NCBI GenBank assembly: GCA_013824685.1
Contig: PNOG01000008.1
Location: 105,455 to 154,840 of the forward strand
DNA from: Coprothermobacter sp.
GTDB lineage: Bacteria; Caldisericota; Caldisericia; Cryosericales; Cryosericaceae
DNA: 49,386 bases
Reading direction: 5' to 3'
The first letter of the stretch is position 1. The number at the start of each line of letters is the position of its first letter. The notes beneath the pieces were generated by a model. The model did not search any database and was not told where the DNA came from. It was given only the letters and a program-made list of their open reading frames with translations. Made by a program: the position numbers and the translations under genes. Of this stretch, positions 15,179 through 23,694 are shown in pieces.

Positions 15179-15234
15179 CCCGCGAAGGCGAGAATCCAGC
15201 TTTATACTGGTCTGTGGATTCTCGCCTTCGCGGG
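15179..15234. repeat. Large inverted repeat of the CCCGCGAAGGCG type
   Basis: A 20-bp perfect inverted repeat, CCCGCGAAGGCGAGAATCCA (15179-15198) and its complement (15215-15234), encloses a 16-nt AT-richer centre. The CCCGCGAAGGCG core recurs at 46019-46030. The element ends just before the region used by the mnmG promoter, and is a typical small interspersed palindrome (REP/MITE-like). Confidence 0.75.
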
Positions 15235-15269
15235 GATGACAGACTGGAGCACACCACTGGCGCAACTCG

Positions 15270-15289
15270 TGGTATGCTATGGTCATACC
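15270..15289 (+). promoter_or_regulatory. Possible mnmG promoter with overlapping palindrome
   Basis: TGGTATGCT (15270-15278) looks like an extended -10 box. The same bases belong to a GGTATG (15271-15276) / CATACC (15284-15289) inverted repeat that could bind a repressor or be chance. No -35 is clear. Confidence 0.3.
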
Positions 15290-15307
15290 ATGACAGGGGA
15301 TGAGCCG

Positions 15308-17257
15308 ATGAGCGAACAGAACCAGCGTGGACAGAGTGAGTTCAGCGGAGGCAGCAGGTACGACTGCATCGTCGTCGGGGCCGGACACGCCGGGTGCGAG
15401 GCCGCTCTCGTCGCCGCGCGCGCTGGACTCAAGGTGCTTGTCCTCACAGGTTCGATGGACGCCATCGCCTGGATGCCGTGCAACCCGGCCATCGGCGGCC
15501 CGGGCAAAGCCCAGGTCGTGCGCGAGGTCGACGCCCTTGGTGGCGAGATGGGCCTCAACGCCGAGCGGGCACTGACCCAGATCAAGCTGCTCAACACCTC
15601 CAAGGGGCGCGCGGTGCAGAGCGTGCGCACCCAGTGCGACAAGTGGCAGTACAGCGCCAACATGAAGCAGGTGCTGGAGAGCCAGCAAAACCTGACACTC
15701 AAGCAGGAGCGCGTGGAACGCCTGCTGACGCAGTCCGGCCACATCGTGGGCGTGGTCACCAATTACCGCGTCCGCTACGAAGCGGACACTGTCGTCCTGA
15801 CCACTGGCACGTACCTGGGCGGCGTCATCCATATCAGCGACATCGCCATCCCCGCCGGACGCGCCTGGGACTTCGCGAGCAGTGAGCTCAGCGACTCACT
15901 GAAAGAGCTCGGCTTCGACGTCCGCCGCTTCAATACGGGGACGACACCGCGTATCGACAAACGGAGCGTAGACCTGAGTCAGTTCGTACTCGAGGAGGGT
16001 GACAGCATCCCCCTGCACTGGTCCTTCCGCAGCAAACCGCGCGTCTGGGACCGCCAGCTTCCCAGCTACCTGAATTGGACCAACCCCCAGACCATCGAGG
16101 TCACGCGCAAGTACATGCAGTTGTCGCCATCCGTCATGGGGCTCATGGTACACGTCGGCCCGCGCACGTGTCCCAGTATCGAGGAGAAAGTGCGCTGGTA
16201 CCCGAACAAGACGCGGCACCAGCTGTTCCTCGAGCAGGAAGGCAGGGGTACCAACGAGATGTACGTCCAGGGCATGTATATGAGTGTTCCCCTCCCAATG
16301 CAGGAGGAGATCCTGCGCACCATCCCCGGCATGGAACACGTGGAGATTATGCGCCCGGCCTACGCAATCGCCTACGACTACGTCAACCCGCAGGAACTGA
16401 AGCTGACGCTGGAGACGAAGCGTGTCGAGGGTCTGTTCCTGGCCGGCCAGATCAACGGCACGACCGGGTACGACGAGGCGGCCGGCCAGGGCATCATCGC
16501 TGGCATCAATGCTGCTCAGAAGGTCAGGGGGCGTGATCCCTTCGTCCTGCGGCGCTCGGACGGCTACTTGGGCGTGCTCGTCGACGACCTCACGACCAAG
16601 GAGCTCATCGAACCGTACCGCATCACACCCAGCCACTGCGAATATCGCCTCATCCTGCGGGAGGACAACGCAGACCTGCGCCTGACGCCTCTCGCCCATG
16701 AGCTGGGCATCATCGATGATGCCGCCTACCAGCGTGTCGTGTACAAGCAGCAGGAACTGGACCGTCTCAAGGAGGTCCTGCGGGCCCGCATGCTGAACCC
16801 GGACGGTCCGACACTGGGAAGGCTTGCCACTCTTGGCGCGGGTCCCATCCAGACGCCGACGTCGCTTGCCACACTGCTGAAGCGTCAGGACTTCTGGAAA
16901 AAGGACCTGGTTGCCCTGGCCCCCGACCTGGCAGACGTCGACGACGAACTCCTGGAGGAGCTGGAGACCGAGGTGAAATACGAGGGGTACATCGTACGTC
17001 AACAGGCAAAGGTCCGCGACCTGTCACAGCTCGAGGGATATGTGATCCCACAGGAGATCGACTTCGCGCTGGTACCGTCTCTGTCAAAGGAAGGGCGCGA
17101 ACGCATGGTGGAAGCAAAGCCGCAGACGCTGGGCCAAGCATCCCGCCTCAGCGGTGTCCGCCCCGCCGACGTCGCCGTCCTGCTCCACTACCTGCAAAAC
17201 CTCCGCCACGCACAGCGTAGCGCCGGTGACGACCGCGCGACCTTGCCCGAGGGATAA
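15308..17257 (+). CDS. mnmG: tRNA U34 carboxymethylaminomethyl-modifying enzyme MnmG (GidA)
   Basis: MnmG is the FAD-dependent half of the MnmE-MnmG complex that modifies wobble uridine 34 of certain tRNAs. The 649-residue protein has the FAD-binding [19 protein letters not shown] (22-40), the family block [22 protein letters not shown] (about 64-85), conserved GTFLxG-like GTYLGGVI (about 172-179), the [14 protein letters not shown] box (about 406-419) and the C-terminal helical domain. The start at ATG 15308 has AGGGG 9 nt upstream; the frame is open further back into a repeat element, which I exclude. MnmE is not in the window. Length is a little above the usual 620-630. Confidence 0.95.
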   Translation: MSEQNQRGQSEFSGGSRYDCIVVGAGHAGCEAALVAARAGLKVLVLTGSMDAIAWMPCNPAIGGPGKAQVVREVDALGGEMGLNAERALTQIKLLNTSKGRAVQSVRTQCDKWQYSANMKQVLESQQNLTLKQERVERLLTQSGHIVGVVTNYRVRYEADTVVLTTGTYLGGVIHISDIAIPAGRAWDFASSELSDSLKELGFDVRRFNTGTTPRIDKRSVDLSQFVLEEGDSIPLHWSFRSKPRVWDRQLPSYLNWTNPQTIEVTRKYMQLSPSVMGLMVHVGPRTCPSIEEKVRWYPNKTRHQLFLEQEGRGTNEMYVQGMYMSVPLPMQEEILRTIPGMEHVEIMRPAYAIAYDYVNPQELKLTLETKRVEGLFLAGQINGTTGYDEAAGQGIIAGINAAQKVRGRDPFVLRRSDGYLGVLVDDLTTKELIEPYRITPSHCEYRLILREDNADLRLTPLAHELGIIDDAAYQRVVYKQQELDRLKEVLRARMLNPDGPTLGRLATLGAGPIQTPTSLATLLKRQDFWKKDLVALAPDLADVDDELLEELETEVKYEGYIVRQQAKVRDLSQLEGYVIPQEIDFALVPSLSKEGRERMVEAKPQTLGQASRLSGVRPADVAVLLHYLQNLRHAQRSAGDDRATLPEG

Positions 17258-17312
17258 CGGTGACGACACCCCGACAATCCCGTAGATCCCGGGGACTGAC
17301 TAGCCTCTTGCT

Positions 17313-18503
17313 TCAGTTGCCATCCTTCGAGGGGAGCGCATAGAGGGCGGCCAGCCGGGACATCTCCGCAAACAGCGCCTTGGCCGCCGCATCGTCACCG
17401 TCGGCGTTGGTGAAGATGATGACACCGATGTCCCGCGAGGGCTGAAGCAGCACGAACGTGTCGAAGGTGTCACACGTCCCTCGGTGCCAGCTCGTCGGGA
17501 CATCATCGATCAGCTCTTCGTGCCATCCACTACTGTACTCGAGCACGGGCCGGTGCAGGCGCTGGATGTCCACGGCCGGCAGCGCGCCCCCGTTGATGTC
17601 CTCGAGTCCCGCGAGGTGCAGGCGAGCAAACACGCTGTAGTCCAGGATCGACATGCTGATATCACCTGCGGGGGCAAGGACAGTAGGCACCCTGTAGTGG
17701 TCCGCCAAGTCGTGCGGCGTGACCACGCCATCCTTGATACGGTGGCCCCAGGGTTCGCCGTCACCAGAAAGGAGCGGCCAGCCATACACAGCCAGTATGT
17801 TCAGTGGACCGAACACACGCTGCTGCATCAATTGCTCCCATGTCTCGCCGGTGGCTTTCTCGGCGATGGCTGTCGCCATTGCATAGCCGGCGTTGGAGTA
17901 CCGGTACACGCCGGCCGGGCCGATGGGCGGTCTCGTCAGAAGCATGCGTGCAAATGCTTGCCGCTGCTCCGCCGGCGTCCCCGTGAATGGCGGAATGCTC
18001 TCCCATTCGAGATCCGTCGTGTAGCGCGGCAGCCCAGATGTATGGGTCAGCAGCTCCTCCAGCGTCACGCCGCTGTATCGTGAATCCATGATAGACGCAA
18101 TGGCAGGGAACGCCTGAGTCATCGTCATGTCCCAGCTGAGCTTTCCTTCCTGGACTAGCGTCGACAGCATCGTGGCCGTCATCGCTTTGGTCATCGAGCC
18201 GACATGAAACAGGTCGGACTCCTCGATTGCAGCCGTACCGCCAGCCTTGCGGACTCCATCGGAAGCGACTTCGATGATCCCGTCTGCGTCAATGACACAC
18301 AGTTCCAGCGCAGGAAGATGATACGTCTCACGCAGGATGATGGCGTCTCGCTGCAGCGCCGTCGGCCGCGCGGGAATGGCAATGTCCGCCAGTAGTCGCG
18401 CAGGAGCCACTGTCCGCGGAACCGGCCCAGCGAAGACCATCGCTGCAGCGACCATCGTCATAACCGCCATGTTCATCCATCCGCGTCTCGTACGTCTGCT
18501 CAT
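17313..18503 (-). CDS. Secreted serine hydrolase, class C beta-lactamase fold
   Basis: A 396-residue protein with an N-terminal signal segment (basic residues 1-8, hydrophobic 11-26) and the penicillin-binding/beta-lactamase fold. The nucleophile motif is SMTK (S103, K106), the second is YSN (Y202-N204), and the third KTG-type box reads HRG within SWHRGTCDTF. Such proteins act outside the membrane as peptidases, esterases or carboxypeptidases; substrate is not predictable. The start is ATG 18503. It has no ribosome binding site, but TGGTACAAT lies with its -10 hexamer 6 nt upstream, so the mRNA is probably leaderless. It is convergent with mnmG. Confidence 0.85.
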   Translation of the reverse strand: MSRRTRRGWMNMAVMTMVAAAMVFAGPVPRTVAPARLLADIAIPARPTALQRDAIILRETYHLPALELCVIDADGIIEVASDGVRKAGGTAAIEESDLFHVGSMTKAMTATMLSTLVQEGKLSWDMTMTQAFPAIASIMDSRYSGVTLEELLTHTSGLPRYTTDLEWESIPPFTGTPAEQRQAFARMLLTRPPIGPAGVYRYSNAGYAMATAIAEKATGETWEQLMQQRVFGPLNILAVYGWPLLSGDGEPWGHRIKDGVVTPHDLADHYRVPTVLAPAGDISMSILDYSVFARLHLAGLEDINGGALPAVDIQRLHRPVLEYSSGWHEELIDDVPTSWHRGTCDTFDTFVLLQPSRDIGVIIFTNADGDDAAAKALFAEMSRLAALYALPSKDGN

Positions 18504-18509
18504 CTGTTT

Positions 18510-18518
18510 ATTGTACCA
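18510..18518 (-). promoter_or_regulatory. Extended -10 promoter of the serine hydrolase, leaderless
   Basis: The complement of 18510-18518 reads TGGTACAAT, identical to the pta extended -10. Exactly 6 nt separate it from the ATG. No -35 is obvious. Confidence 0.65.
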
Positions 18519-18651
18519 CTGGATCCACCAGGCCTTCTCCGGAGAAACCTTCCGCGCATCTCGGATCCAGTCTGGGAGACTCGGCCGTTGCAGGGGAAGC
18601 CGAATCATACTAGGATTACTCCGAAATTGCCTGTATGCCGGGAGGTCGTTC

Positions 18652-19059
18652 GTGGACATTGAGCTGGAGTTTGAGAGAAGCAGCGAGGTCATCGGCGTAG
18701 CACGGTCACGTGGCGTGGAGCTGATCTTCGATACAGGCCGTGGCATCGACAAGCAGGGCCTGTGGCCGATGGAGGTCCTCGTGGCGTCGTTGGGCGGATG
18801 CCTGAACCTGGACCTGGGGGCAGCGTTGCAGGAATCTGACTATGCAGTCGACCGGCTGACGATGACGATCACTGGTCACCGTGACGACGACATTCCCGCG
18901 ATCGACCGCATCACCTGCCACATCGACGTCTGGTCGCCCGGTCTCTCGCAACCCGCAGCAGAGGAACTGCTTGCGTATGCGCTGGGACGCAGTACGATCT
19001 ACAACACACTGGCCAGGGCCGTCAAGCTCGACGTCACCATTGTCACTCACACGTCGTGA
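18652..19059 (+). CDS. OsmC-family protein
   Basis: A 135-residue protein of the OsmC/Ohr superfamily. The hallmark helix PMEVLVASLGGCLNLDL (about 39-55) contains C50, the position of the peroxidatic cysteine of OsmC. The partner cysteine usually found before the last helix is replaced (GRSTIYNTL, about 112-120), so classical thiol-peroxidase activity by a Cys pair is doubtful; another cysteine, C89, lies on a strand. Many such YhfA-like proteins have unknown roles. GTG 18652 is preceded by GGGAGG 7 nt upstream. It is transcribed away from the serine hydrolase, and the exported coiled-coil gene follows 67 bp later. Confidence 0.8.
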   Translation: MDIELEFERSSEVIGVARSRGVELIFDTGRGIDKQGLWPMEVLVASLGGCLNLDLGAALQESDYAVDRLTMTITGHRDDDIPAIDRITCHIDVWSPGLSQPAAEELLAYALGRSTIYNTLARAVKLDVTIVTHTS

Positions 19060-19126
19060 ACATAGCCGGAACCTTCACAGTCCAATAGGTGCATCCGGAA
19101 GCAATCCTGCTGTTATGGAGGTACGC

Positions 19127-19723
19127 ATGACAAGAAGAAGTATTGGACTGATAAGCATCATCCTTGTACTCGTCATTGGTTGTGGGGCGCTGATAGCCGT
19201 TCCCGCCGTCCGTGCAGACACGACCCCGCCGGTAAGTTCCGCAGAAAAGGCTGCCACCGACGCCAAGCTGACCGCACTCAAGACCCTTGGTCAGCAGGTC
19301 CGCGAAGCCGCCAAGGCAGTGCGGGAGAAGGTCAAGGCCGCGAAAGCCGCAGGCACAGACCTCACAGCTTTCAAAGCCGACATCGCCACTGCTCTCAAGG
19401 GTGGCCGGCATATGCGCAACGACGTCAAGCGGATGCAGAGGCCACAGCTTACTGTAGCTGAACGCGCCCAGCTGAAAGCCGTCGAGGTGCGCATCCGTGA
19501 GCTCAAGAAACAGCTCAAGGTTAAGATCGACGCCAAGGCTCCGCAGGCCGAGATCGACGCGCTGAAAGCACAGCTGAAGGCTGTGATCGCCGAACGTGAG
19601 GCGCTCGTCAAGGCATTCCGCGCTAGGGCACGCGCCCAGTTTCTGGCCCGTCTGGACAACCTCATCGCTGACGCAACCAAGGAACTCGGATTCCTGAACG
19701 GTCTCCTCGCCAGGCTTCCGTAG
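19127..19723 (+). CDS. Exported alpha-helical/coiled-coil protein, unknown function
   Basis: A 198-residue protein. Residues 1-33 form a signal sequence ending VRA|DT; an internal VIGC could be read as a lipobox but is followed by more hydrophobic residues, so type I cleavage seems likelier. The mature part is nearly all Ala, Lys, Glu, Leu and Arg, with long heptad-like helices (about 40-80 and 110-170) and no cysteines. This resembles small periplasmic helical chaperones and adaptor proteins in composition only; no family is recognised. ATG 19127 follows TGGAGG by 6 nt. A perfect terminator palindrome follows. Confidence 0.75.
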   Translation: MTRRSIGLISIILVLVIGCGALIAVPAVRADTTPPVSSAEKAATDAKLTALKTLGQQVREAAKAVREKVKAAKAAGTDLTAFKADIATALKGGRHMRNDVKRMQRPQLTVAERAQLKAVEVRIRELKKQLKVKIDAKAPQAEIDALKAQLKAVIAEREALVKAFRARARAQFLARLDNLIADATKELGFLNGLLARLP

Positions 19724-19746
19724 CGACTGATTCATCCTGCAAGACC

Positions 19747-19778
19747 GGGGGACGGGTGCCATGGCACCCGTCCCCCTT
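19747..19778 (+). terminator. Intrinsic terminator, 30-bp palindrome
   Basis: Bases 19747-19776 form an uninterrupted 30-bp palindrome whose arm is GGGGGACGGGTGCCA, followed by TT and a C-rich tract. Confidence 0.75.
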
Positions 19779-19884
19779 CCCATTTCCAAAGGATCTATGC
19801 ATGCGTGGGGAAGACAAACCGGAGGATGAGGACGAGGGGAATGACAGTCCGGGGAGGTGCTGCCGTGGTCAGAGAACACTCTTG

Positions 19885-19893
19885 TGATATAAT
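19885..19893 (+). promoter_or_regulatory. Promoter of the small lipoprotein gene
   Basis: TGATATAAT (19885-19893) is a consensus extended -10. No -35 resembles TTGACA at the proper distance. The start codon is 21 nt downstream with room for the ribosome binding site. Confidence 0.65.
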
Positions 19894-19914
19894 TCGCCAA
19901 AGGTGGTGATGCCC

Positions 19915-20367
19915 ATGAGAAGAAGTACTGTTCTCCTGCTGTTCGTCGTTTTCGTCCTGACCATCGCGGGCTGCAGGTCCGGACCCATGGAGTCGCGCGA
20001 GGGCAACGTCAAGGTCACACTTCCAGCACCCCAGGAAACGGTCACGTTCGTCAAGCAGGCTGACGGTTCATGGAAGGGCAGTGTCCACACCGCTGGCAGC
20101 GCGCGTGCCTGGGAGGCCACAGTCAGTTGGGAAGCGATACGGCAGTTGTCACCCGACGTCCTGACCTCTCTAGGGCAGGGCTACTTCATGACGTCAGCGG
20201 GAGCCCCTGACTTCGGAGCATTCGATCAGACGCTGATGCTTGTCAGTGCGGCCTCAGATCCGGTTCCAGAAGGTAGGGGGACGTTGCGCATCTTCATCAC
20301 CAGCATGAAGGATGGCAGTCAGCAGGATATCGTCGACATCCCTCTGACTCTGCGCGTCGGACAGTGA
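19915..20367 (+). CDS. Small lipoprotein, unknown function
   Basis: A 150-residue protein with a short basic start, a hydrophobic stretch and the lipobox TIAGC (cysteine about residue 20), so it should be lipidated and anchored outside the cytoplasmic membrane. The mature domain is predicted as beta-rich, with no cysteines and no family that I recognise. Four in-frame start codons lie within 12 bp (19903, 19906, 19909, 19915); I chose ATG 19915 because GGTGGTGAT just before it is close to the full anti-Shine-Dalgarno match. It has its own promoter and terminator and seems to be a single-gene unit. Confidence 0.75.
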   Translation: MRRSTVLLLFVVFVLTIAGCRSGPMESREGNVKVTLPAPQETVTFVKQADGSWKGSVHTAGSARAWEATVSWEAIRQLSPDVLTSLGQGYFMTSAGAPDFGAFDQTLMLVSAASDPVPEGRGTLRIFITSMKDGSQQDIVDIPLTLRVGQ

Positions 20368-20484
20368 AGGACGACGTTTGAACAACTGACCAACCCTGCT
20401 AGTCTAACCACTGCAGGGGAATGCCCTGAAGAAGCGAGGTAGCTGCAGCTGCCGCGTCTGATGATGGACCTGATCCTGCAAATG

Positions 20485-20519
20485 GTGACGGGAGGGCCGT
20501 GCGTAGGCCCTCCCGTCAC
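20485..20519. terminator. Bidirectional terminator between convergent genes
   Basis: GTGACGGGAGGGCC (20485-20498) pairs perfectly with GGCCCTCCCGTCAC (20506-20519) across a 7-nt loop, between the lipoprotein gene and the leftward DUF4380-like gene. Confidence 0.8.
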
Positions 20520-20560
20520 TGCGTTCGGCATGCTGGTGTTCCCTGTTACGCTAGCTACCG

Positions 20561-21484
20561 TCAGAATCCTACTCTCGCTTGCAGCAGGTCGACGTGGCAG
20601 CAGTCAGTAAGCACAGTGGCAATGTCGTCCTCAGACACACCTGGGTACGACACGTCAGCGACTAGCGACCACGACTCGACATGCTGCATGGTCTCGCCAG
20701 GTTGAAGTGTGCGCAGGGGAGACAGCGTCTCCATCTCCAGCATGAAGTCCGTCGTGTAACTCTCGTAGTTCACGTCGAAGTCCGGGTATGCCTCGCCCGG
20801 CACAAACGGGAAATGCTTGATGAACACTGAATGCCTGTTGAAGTACGCAGCCCAGCCGGCCTCTGTGCTCAGGCCCATCTTGAACGGCGCTTTGGCTATC
20901 GGGTCCTGACGCAGCACGACAAACCGATCACCCCAGTGAACGCGCTCGTCGTCCATGCGGGCATATGGCCATAGGGCAACGCAACGGTTGGGCAGTAATC
21001 CGGTATCGACGCGTGTCTGCGGGATGACCTCGACGCCTCCGGGCGCCATCACGGTAATGGCCCACACAGCTAGGCGGACCGGCCACAGTCCGCGGTTGGT
21101 CAGGCGGTGCGTCACGGTCACGCCTGTTCCCGTTGGGTCCAGTGAAACCTCCATCTCCTTCTGGATCCCTGTCGCCGCTTCGATCGGCTGTCTCAGGAGA
21201 ATGCTGTGTTCCCCCTCGTCGTAGGGAACCGGCACGTTGTCCGGCTGATACGTGCGCGGACTGGTTTCGGGGCTGTGCCACAGTCGGTGCCCTCCGAAGG
21301 TGTGCCACGTGTCGCCCCCAGTGATCCCATCCTCGTCGCGGACCTCACATAGAACGTTGTCCTTGCCGACGAACCCGTACCGGACCACCCGGGGTCCAAC
21401 GTCGGTCGTCACGACCACGTCCACTGTCCCGTTGCTGAGTCGTCGGCAATGGGGCCAGCCACGGAATATCACCTGTTCAGACAT
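20561..21484 (-). CDS. DUF4380-like protein (mutarotase-like fold)
   Basis: A 307-residue cytoplasmic protein resembling the DUF4380 family, whose members are predicted to have the galactose-mutarotase-like beta-sandwich used for carbohydrate binding. Visible segments are the early VVVTTDVGPRVVRYGF (about 24-39), GGHRLWHSPE (about 64-73), and QPGETMQHVESWSL near 265-278. Some relatives sit with glycoside hydrolases, but here the neighbours are unrelated. ATG 21484 follows GGAGGAG; an in-frame ATG 14 codons upstream lacks one. No catalytic residues can be assigned. Function is unknown. Confidence 0.65.
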   Translation of the reverse strand: MSEQVIFRGWPHCRRLSNGTVDVVVTTDVGPRVVRYGFVGKDNVLCEVRDEDGITGGDTWHTFGGHRLWHSPETSPRTYQPDNVPVPYDEGEHSILLRQPIEAATGIQKEMEVSLDPTGTGVTVTHRLTNRGLWPVRLAVWAITVMAPGGVEVIPQTRVDTGLLPNRCVALWPYARMDDERVHWGDRFVVLRQDPIAKAPFKMGLSTEAGWAAYFNRHSVFIKHFPFVPGEAYPDFDVNYESYTTDFMLEMETLSPLRTLQPGETMQHVESWSLVADVSYPGVSEDDIATVLTDCCHVDLLQARVGF

Positions 21485-21526
21485 CGTCTCCTCCGTCACT
21501 GCCATTAGATCCGCACGTGCCGTCAC

Positions 21527-21729
21527 TGCTCAGTTGACCACAACTGCTGCTCTGTGCAAACCTTCGTGCCAAGCGCCGCTGCATGTCGGTATAGCTCTTC
21601 GTCTGCAGCAGAACACTGACCCGTCGCTCCCTGCATGCACGAGGTACAACGCACATCTACGGTCTCAGTGTATGCCTACAGTGCAATCGCGCAATATTCG
21701 CTAGCTCCCATGGAGTCATGGAACCCGAA
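21527..21729. other. Intergenic region without recognised gene
   Basis: About 200 bp between two leftward genes. I see no ORF with a ribosome binding site, no RNA gene and no clear promoter for the downstream DUF4380-like gene. Confidence 0.4.
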
Positions 21730-21753
21730 GGGAGAGGACCGAAGTCCTCTCCC
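21730..21753 (-). terminator. Terminator of the dehydrogenase operon
   Basis: GGGAGAGGAC (21730-21739) pairs with GTCCTCTCCC (21744-21753) across a 4-nt loop, 28 bp past the last stop codon of the leftward operon. Confidence 0.7.
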
Positions 21754-21781
21754 TCGATTCATGCGGTGTTGCGAGGTTAGT

Positions 21782-22918
21782 CTAGCCGATGACTGCCTTC
21801 TCAGTCAGTAGCTCGCCACGCGCGAAGCGGCGGAAGTTGTAGTGCTCGATGTCAATGCTGGGCTTGCCGTCGGCGACGTACTCGGCCAGCAGTCTGCCGA
21901 CGATGGGGCCCATCATGAAGCCGTGTCCCGAGTAGCCGTTGGCCTGGAAGAAACCCGGGGCCTCGTCGACGGGACCAAGCACGGGGTGAGCGTCGGGCGA
22001 AGAGACATAGTAGCCTGCCCACTGGCGCATCAACTTGACGCCGGCAAGGCGCGGCACGATCTCGGTCGCCTCACTGGCAAACTTGGTCAGGAACTCGAAC
22101 GTGGAGTCAAGATCCGTTGCATTCTTGTCACCGGTGTCAGTACCGCCCACGACGTTGCCTCGGTGCGTTTGCAGGTAATAGAGTGAGTTCTTGACCAGCA
22201 TGGGGCCCAGAAACTGCTCGAGAGGCTCGGTCGCCATGATCTGGTGCTTGTCAAGGCGGTAGGGCAGGTCGACGCCCAGCATGGCGGCGATAGCCTTTGA
22301 CCCCGGTCCGGCAGCGTTGACGACGTTCTTCGTTTCGATGTTGCCCTGCGTCGTATGTACGGTGAACGTGTGGGCTGCAGTGCCATCGATGGCAACAACG
22401 CCGGTCGTCGTCAGGATGTCCACCCCCAGGCGCCGCGCCGCTTGCGCGTAGCCGGTGACTGTGTCAAACGGGAATGCCATGCCATCCTTGTCATACCACT
22501 GGCCGGCAAGAAAGGACTCGGTGTTGAGCGACGGACAGATCTCCTTCGCCTCCTGGCGGTCGACCATGCGGCTCATAACGCCGTACTTGTTCTGGAGTAC
22601 GACGTTGTGCTTCGCCTTCTCCACCAGTTCGGGCGTATCCCACAGGAACAGGTACCCGCACGCCTTGAAGTGGATGTCGTACCCCAGCTCGTCGGACATG
22701 TGCGCCCACATCTCCTCGGCTTCCCGAAGCAGGACAATCTGGTCGGGGCCCGTGAACTGGGCGCGGATACCCGAGCCACACCGGCCGGTAGAACCACTGC
22801 CCAGATAACACTCTTCCAGGACCGCGACATCCTTGTAGCCCCTCTTGGCTAGTTCGTAGGCGATGGCCAGCCCTGAGATGCCGCCGCCGACAATGACACA
22901 ATCGTAGCTACTCCTCAT
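21782..22918 (-). CDS. FAD-dependent amino-acid dehydrogenase, catalytic (beta) subunit
   Basis: A 378-residue flavoprotein of the DAO family (sarcosine oxidase beta, HcnC, proline dehydrogenase PdhB). The FAD dinucleotide motif is IVGGGISGLAIAYELAKRG (9-27), followed by GSGSTGRCGSGIR (about 40-52) and, near the end, the FAD-contacting ANGYSGHGFMMGPIVG (about 329-344). It should oxidise a secondary amine or amino acid such as proline or sarcosine and pass electrons to the iron-sulfur subunits encoded upstream. Its ATG at 22918 overlaps the small [2Fe-2S] gene by 11 bp. The substrate is an inference from operon order and the adjacent amino-acid importer. Confidence 0.85.
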   Translation of the reverse strand: MRSSYDCVIVGGGISGLAIAYELAKRGYKDVAVLEECYLGSGSTGRCGSGIRAQFTGPDQIVLLREAEEMWAHMSDELGYDIHFKACGYLFLWDTPELVEKAKHNVVLQNKYGVMSRMVDRQEAKEICPSLNTESFLAGQWYDKDGMAFPFDTVTGYAQAARRLGVDILTTTGVVAIDGTAAHTFTVHTTQGNIETKNVVNAAGPGSKAIAAMLGVDLPYRLDKHQIMATEPLEQFLGPMLVKNSLYYLQTHRGNVVGGTDTGDKNATDLDSTFEFLTKFASEATEIVPRLAGVKLMRQWAGYYVSSPDAHPVLGPVDEAPGFFQANGYSGHGFMMGPIVGRLLAEYVADGKPSIDIEHYNFRRFARGELLTEKAVIG

Positions 22919-23201
22919 CGTCTGCCTCCTTGCCCTTCGCGAAAAAGCCCAGCGGAACGGGGTCGACTGGCGGACGTGTCGTAGGCGTCATGATCTGGTC
23001 GAGCGTCCGGTTGGTCTCGCGTGCCAGGATCTGTGCGGCAAGCAGGATACAGGTCTTGCCCTGGCATGGCCCGAGCCCGAACTTGACGTAGCGCTTGAGC
23101 GACTGCAGGTCGGCATAGCCTTCGTGGATGGCGTCTTTGATCTCCTGCACCGAGATGTCCTCACACCGGCAGGCAATCGTCTTCTCGTTTTCTCTGGTCA
23201 T
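22908..23201 (-). CDS. BFD-like [2Fe-2S] subunit of the dehydrogenase complex
   Basis: A 97-residue protein with the BFD-like iron-sulfur motif: CRCED (C11, C13) and GLGPCQGKTC (C46, C51), which together bind a [2Fe-2S] cluster. In multi-subunit proline, sarcosine and opine dehydrogenases this domain is either the C terminus of the alpha subunit or a separate small subunit (PdhX). Here it is separate. It begins at ATG 23201, 4 bp after the ferredoxin stop, and overlaps the start of the catalytic subunit, so the four genes are tightly coupled. The upstream open frame to 23327 has no start signal. Confidence 0.85.
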   Translation of the reverse strand: MTRENEKTIACRCEDISVQEIKDAIHEGYADLQSLKRYVKFGLGPCQGKTCILLAAQILARETNRTLDQIMTPTTRPPVDPVPLGFFAKGKEADDEE

Positions 23202-23205
23202 GTCG

Positions 23206-23694
23206 TCACCCCACCTTGATGTTGCGCACCTGCTCACAGAGAGCGGGCTCATCGAATTCGACGGAAATGAGCGATGACCTGCTGACAGTGTCGGCAGCCA
23301 GCACGAACTTGACCGTCGCGCTTCCAAGCGAAGCTCCGTTACGACCCAGCAGTGTCACTGTGCCACCCTTGACGGGCAGCGGCAGGTACTCGTAAGGAAC
23401 GGTGACAGAAGGCTTGGCCTTCGACTTGTCCTGGATGAAGATGGCCAGCCCGGGACAGACCTTGAGGCAGCTCATGCACCCCGTGCACTTCACGAAGTCC
23501 ACGTGCGGGATGCCGTTGATGCCGTCCATTGTGATGGCGTCGAACTTGCAGGCGCCGACACACGGGTCGCATGGGATCTCCTGGATGCACTCGATGACAG
23601 CGACGGGTCCCTTCTTCTCGCGCTCTTCGGGAGGGAGAAAACCGTTCTCGCGCAGATACGTAACATCGATGATTCCCGTTTCAAAGTGGTTCAT
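23206..23694 (-). CDS. Ferredoxin-type 2x[4Fe-4S] subunit of the dehydrogenase complex
   Basis: A 162-residue protein with two sets of four cysteines: C36, C42, C45, C49 and C70, C73, C76, C80 (the latter CTGCMSCLKVCP). This predicts two [4Fe-4S] clusters. The C-terminal 70 residues are beta-rich and lack cysteines. It should relay electrons between the flavin subunits and an acceptor such as ferredoxin. Its ATG overlaps the alpha-subunit stop as ATGA. In the Thermococcus dye-linked L-proline dehydrogenase the corresponding gene, pdhF, also lies between the alpha gene and the BFD-like gene. Confidence 0.85.
   Translation of the reverse strand: MNHFETGIIDVTYLRENGFLPPEEREKKGPVAVIECIQEIPCDPCVGACKFDAITMDGINGIPHVDFVKCTGCMSCLKVCPGLAIFIQDKSKAKPSVTVPYEYLPLPVKGGTVTLLGRNGASLGSATVKFVLAADTVSRSSLISVEFDEPALCEQVRNIKVG

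Noticed and set aside
15179-15234. Repeats as a CRISPR array
   Set aside because: Only one inverted pair with no regularly spaced direct repeats or cas genes.
15236-15307. Upstream start of mnmG at 15236
   Set aside because: It lies at the edge of the palindromic repeat and lacks a ribosome binding site; ATG 15308 has AGGGG upstream and gives a normal MnmG N terminus.
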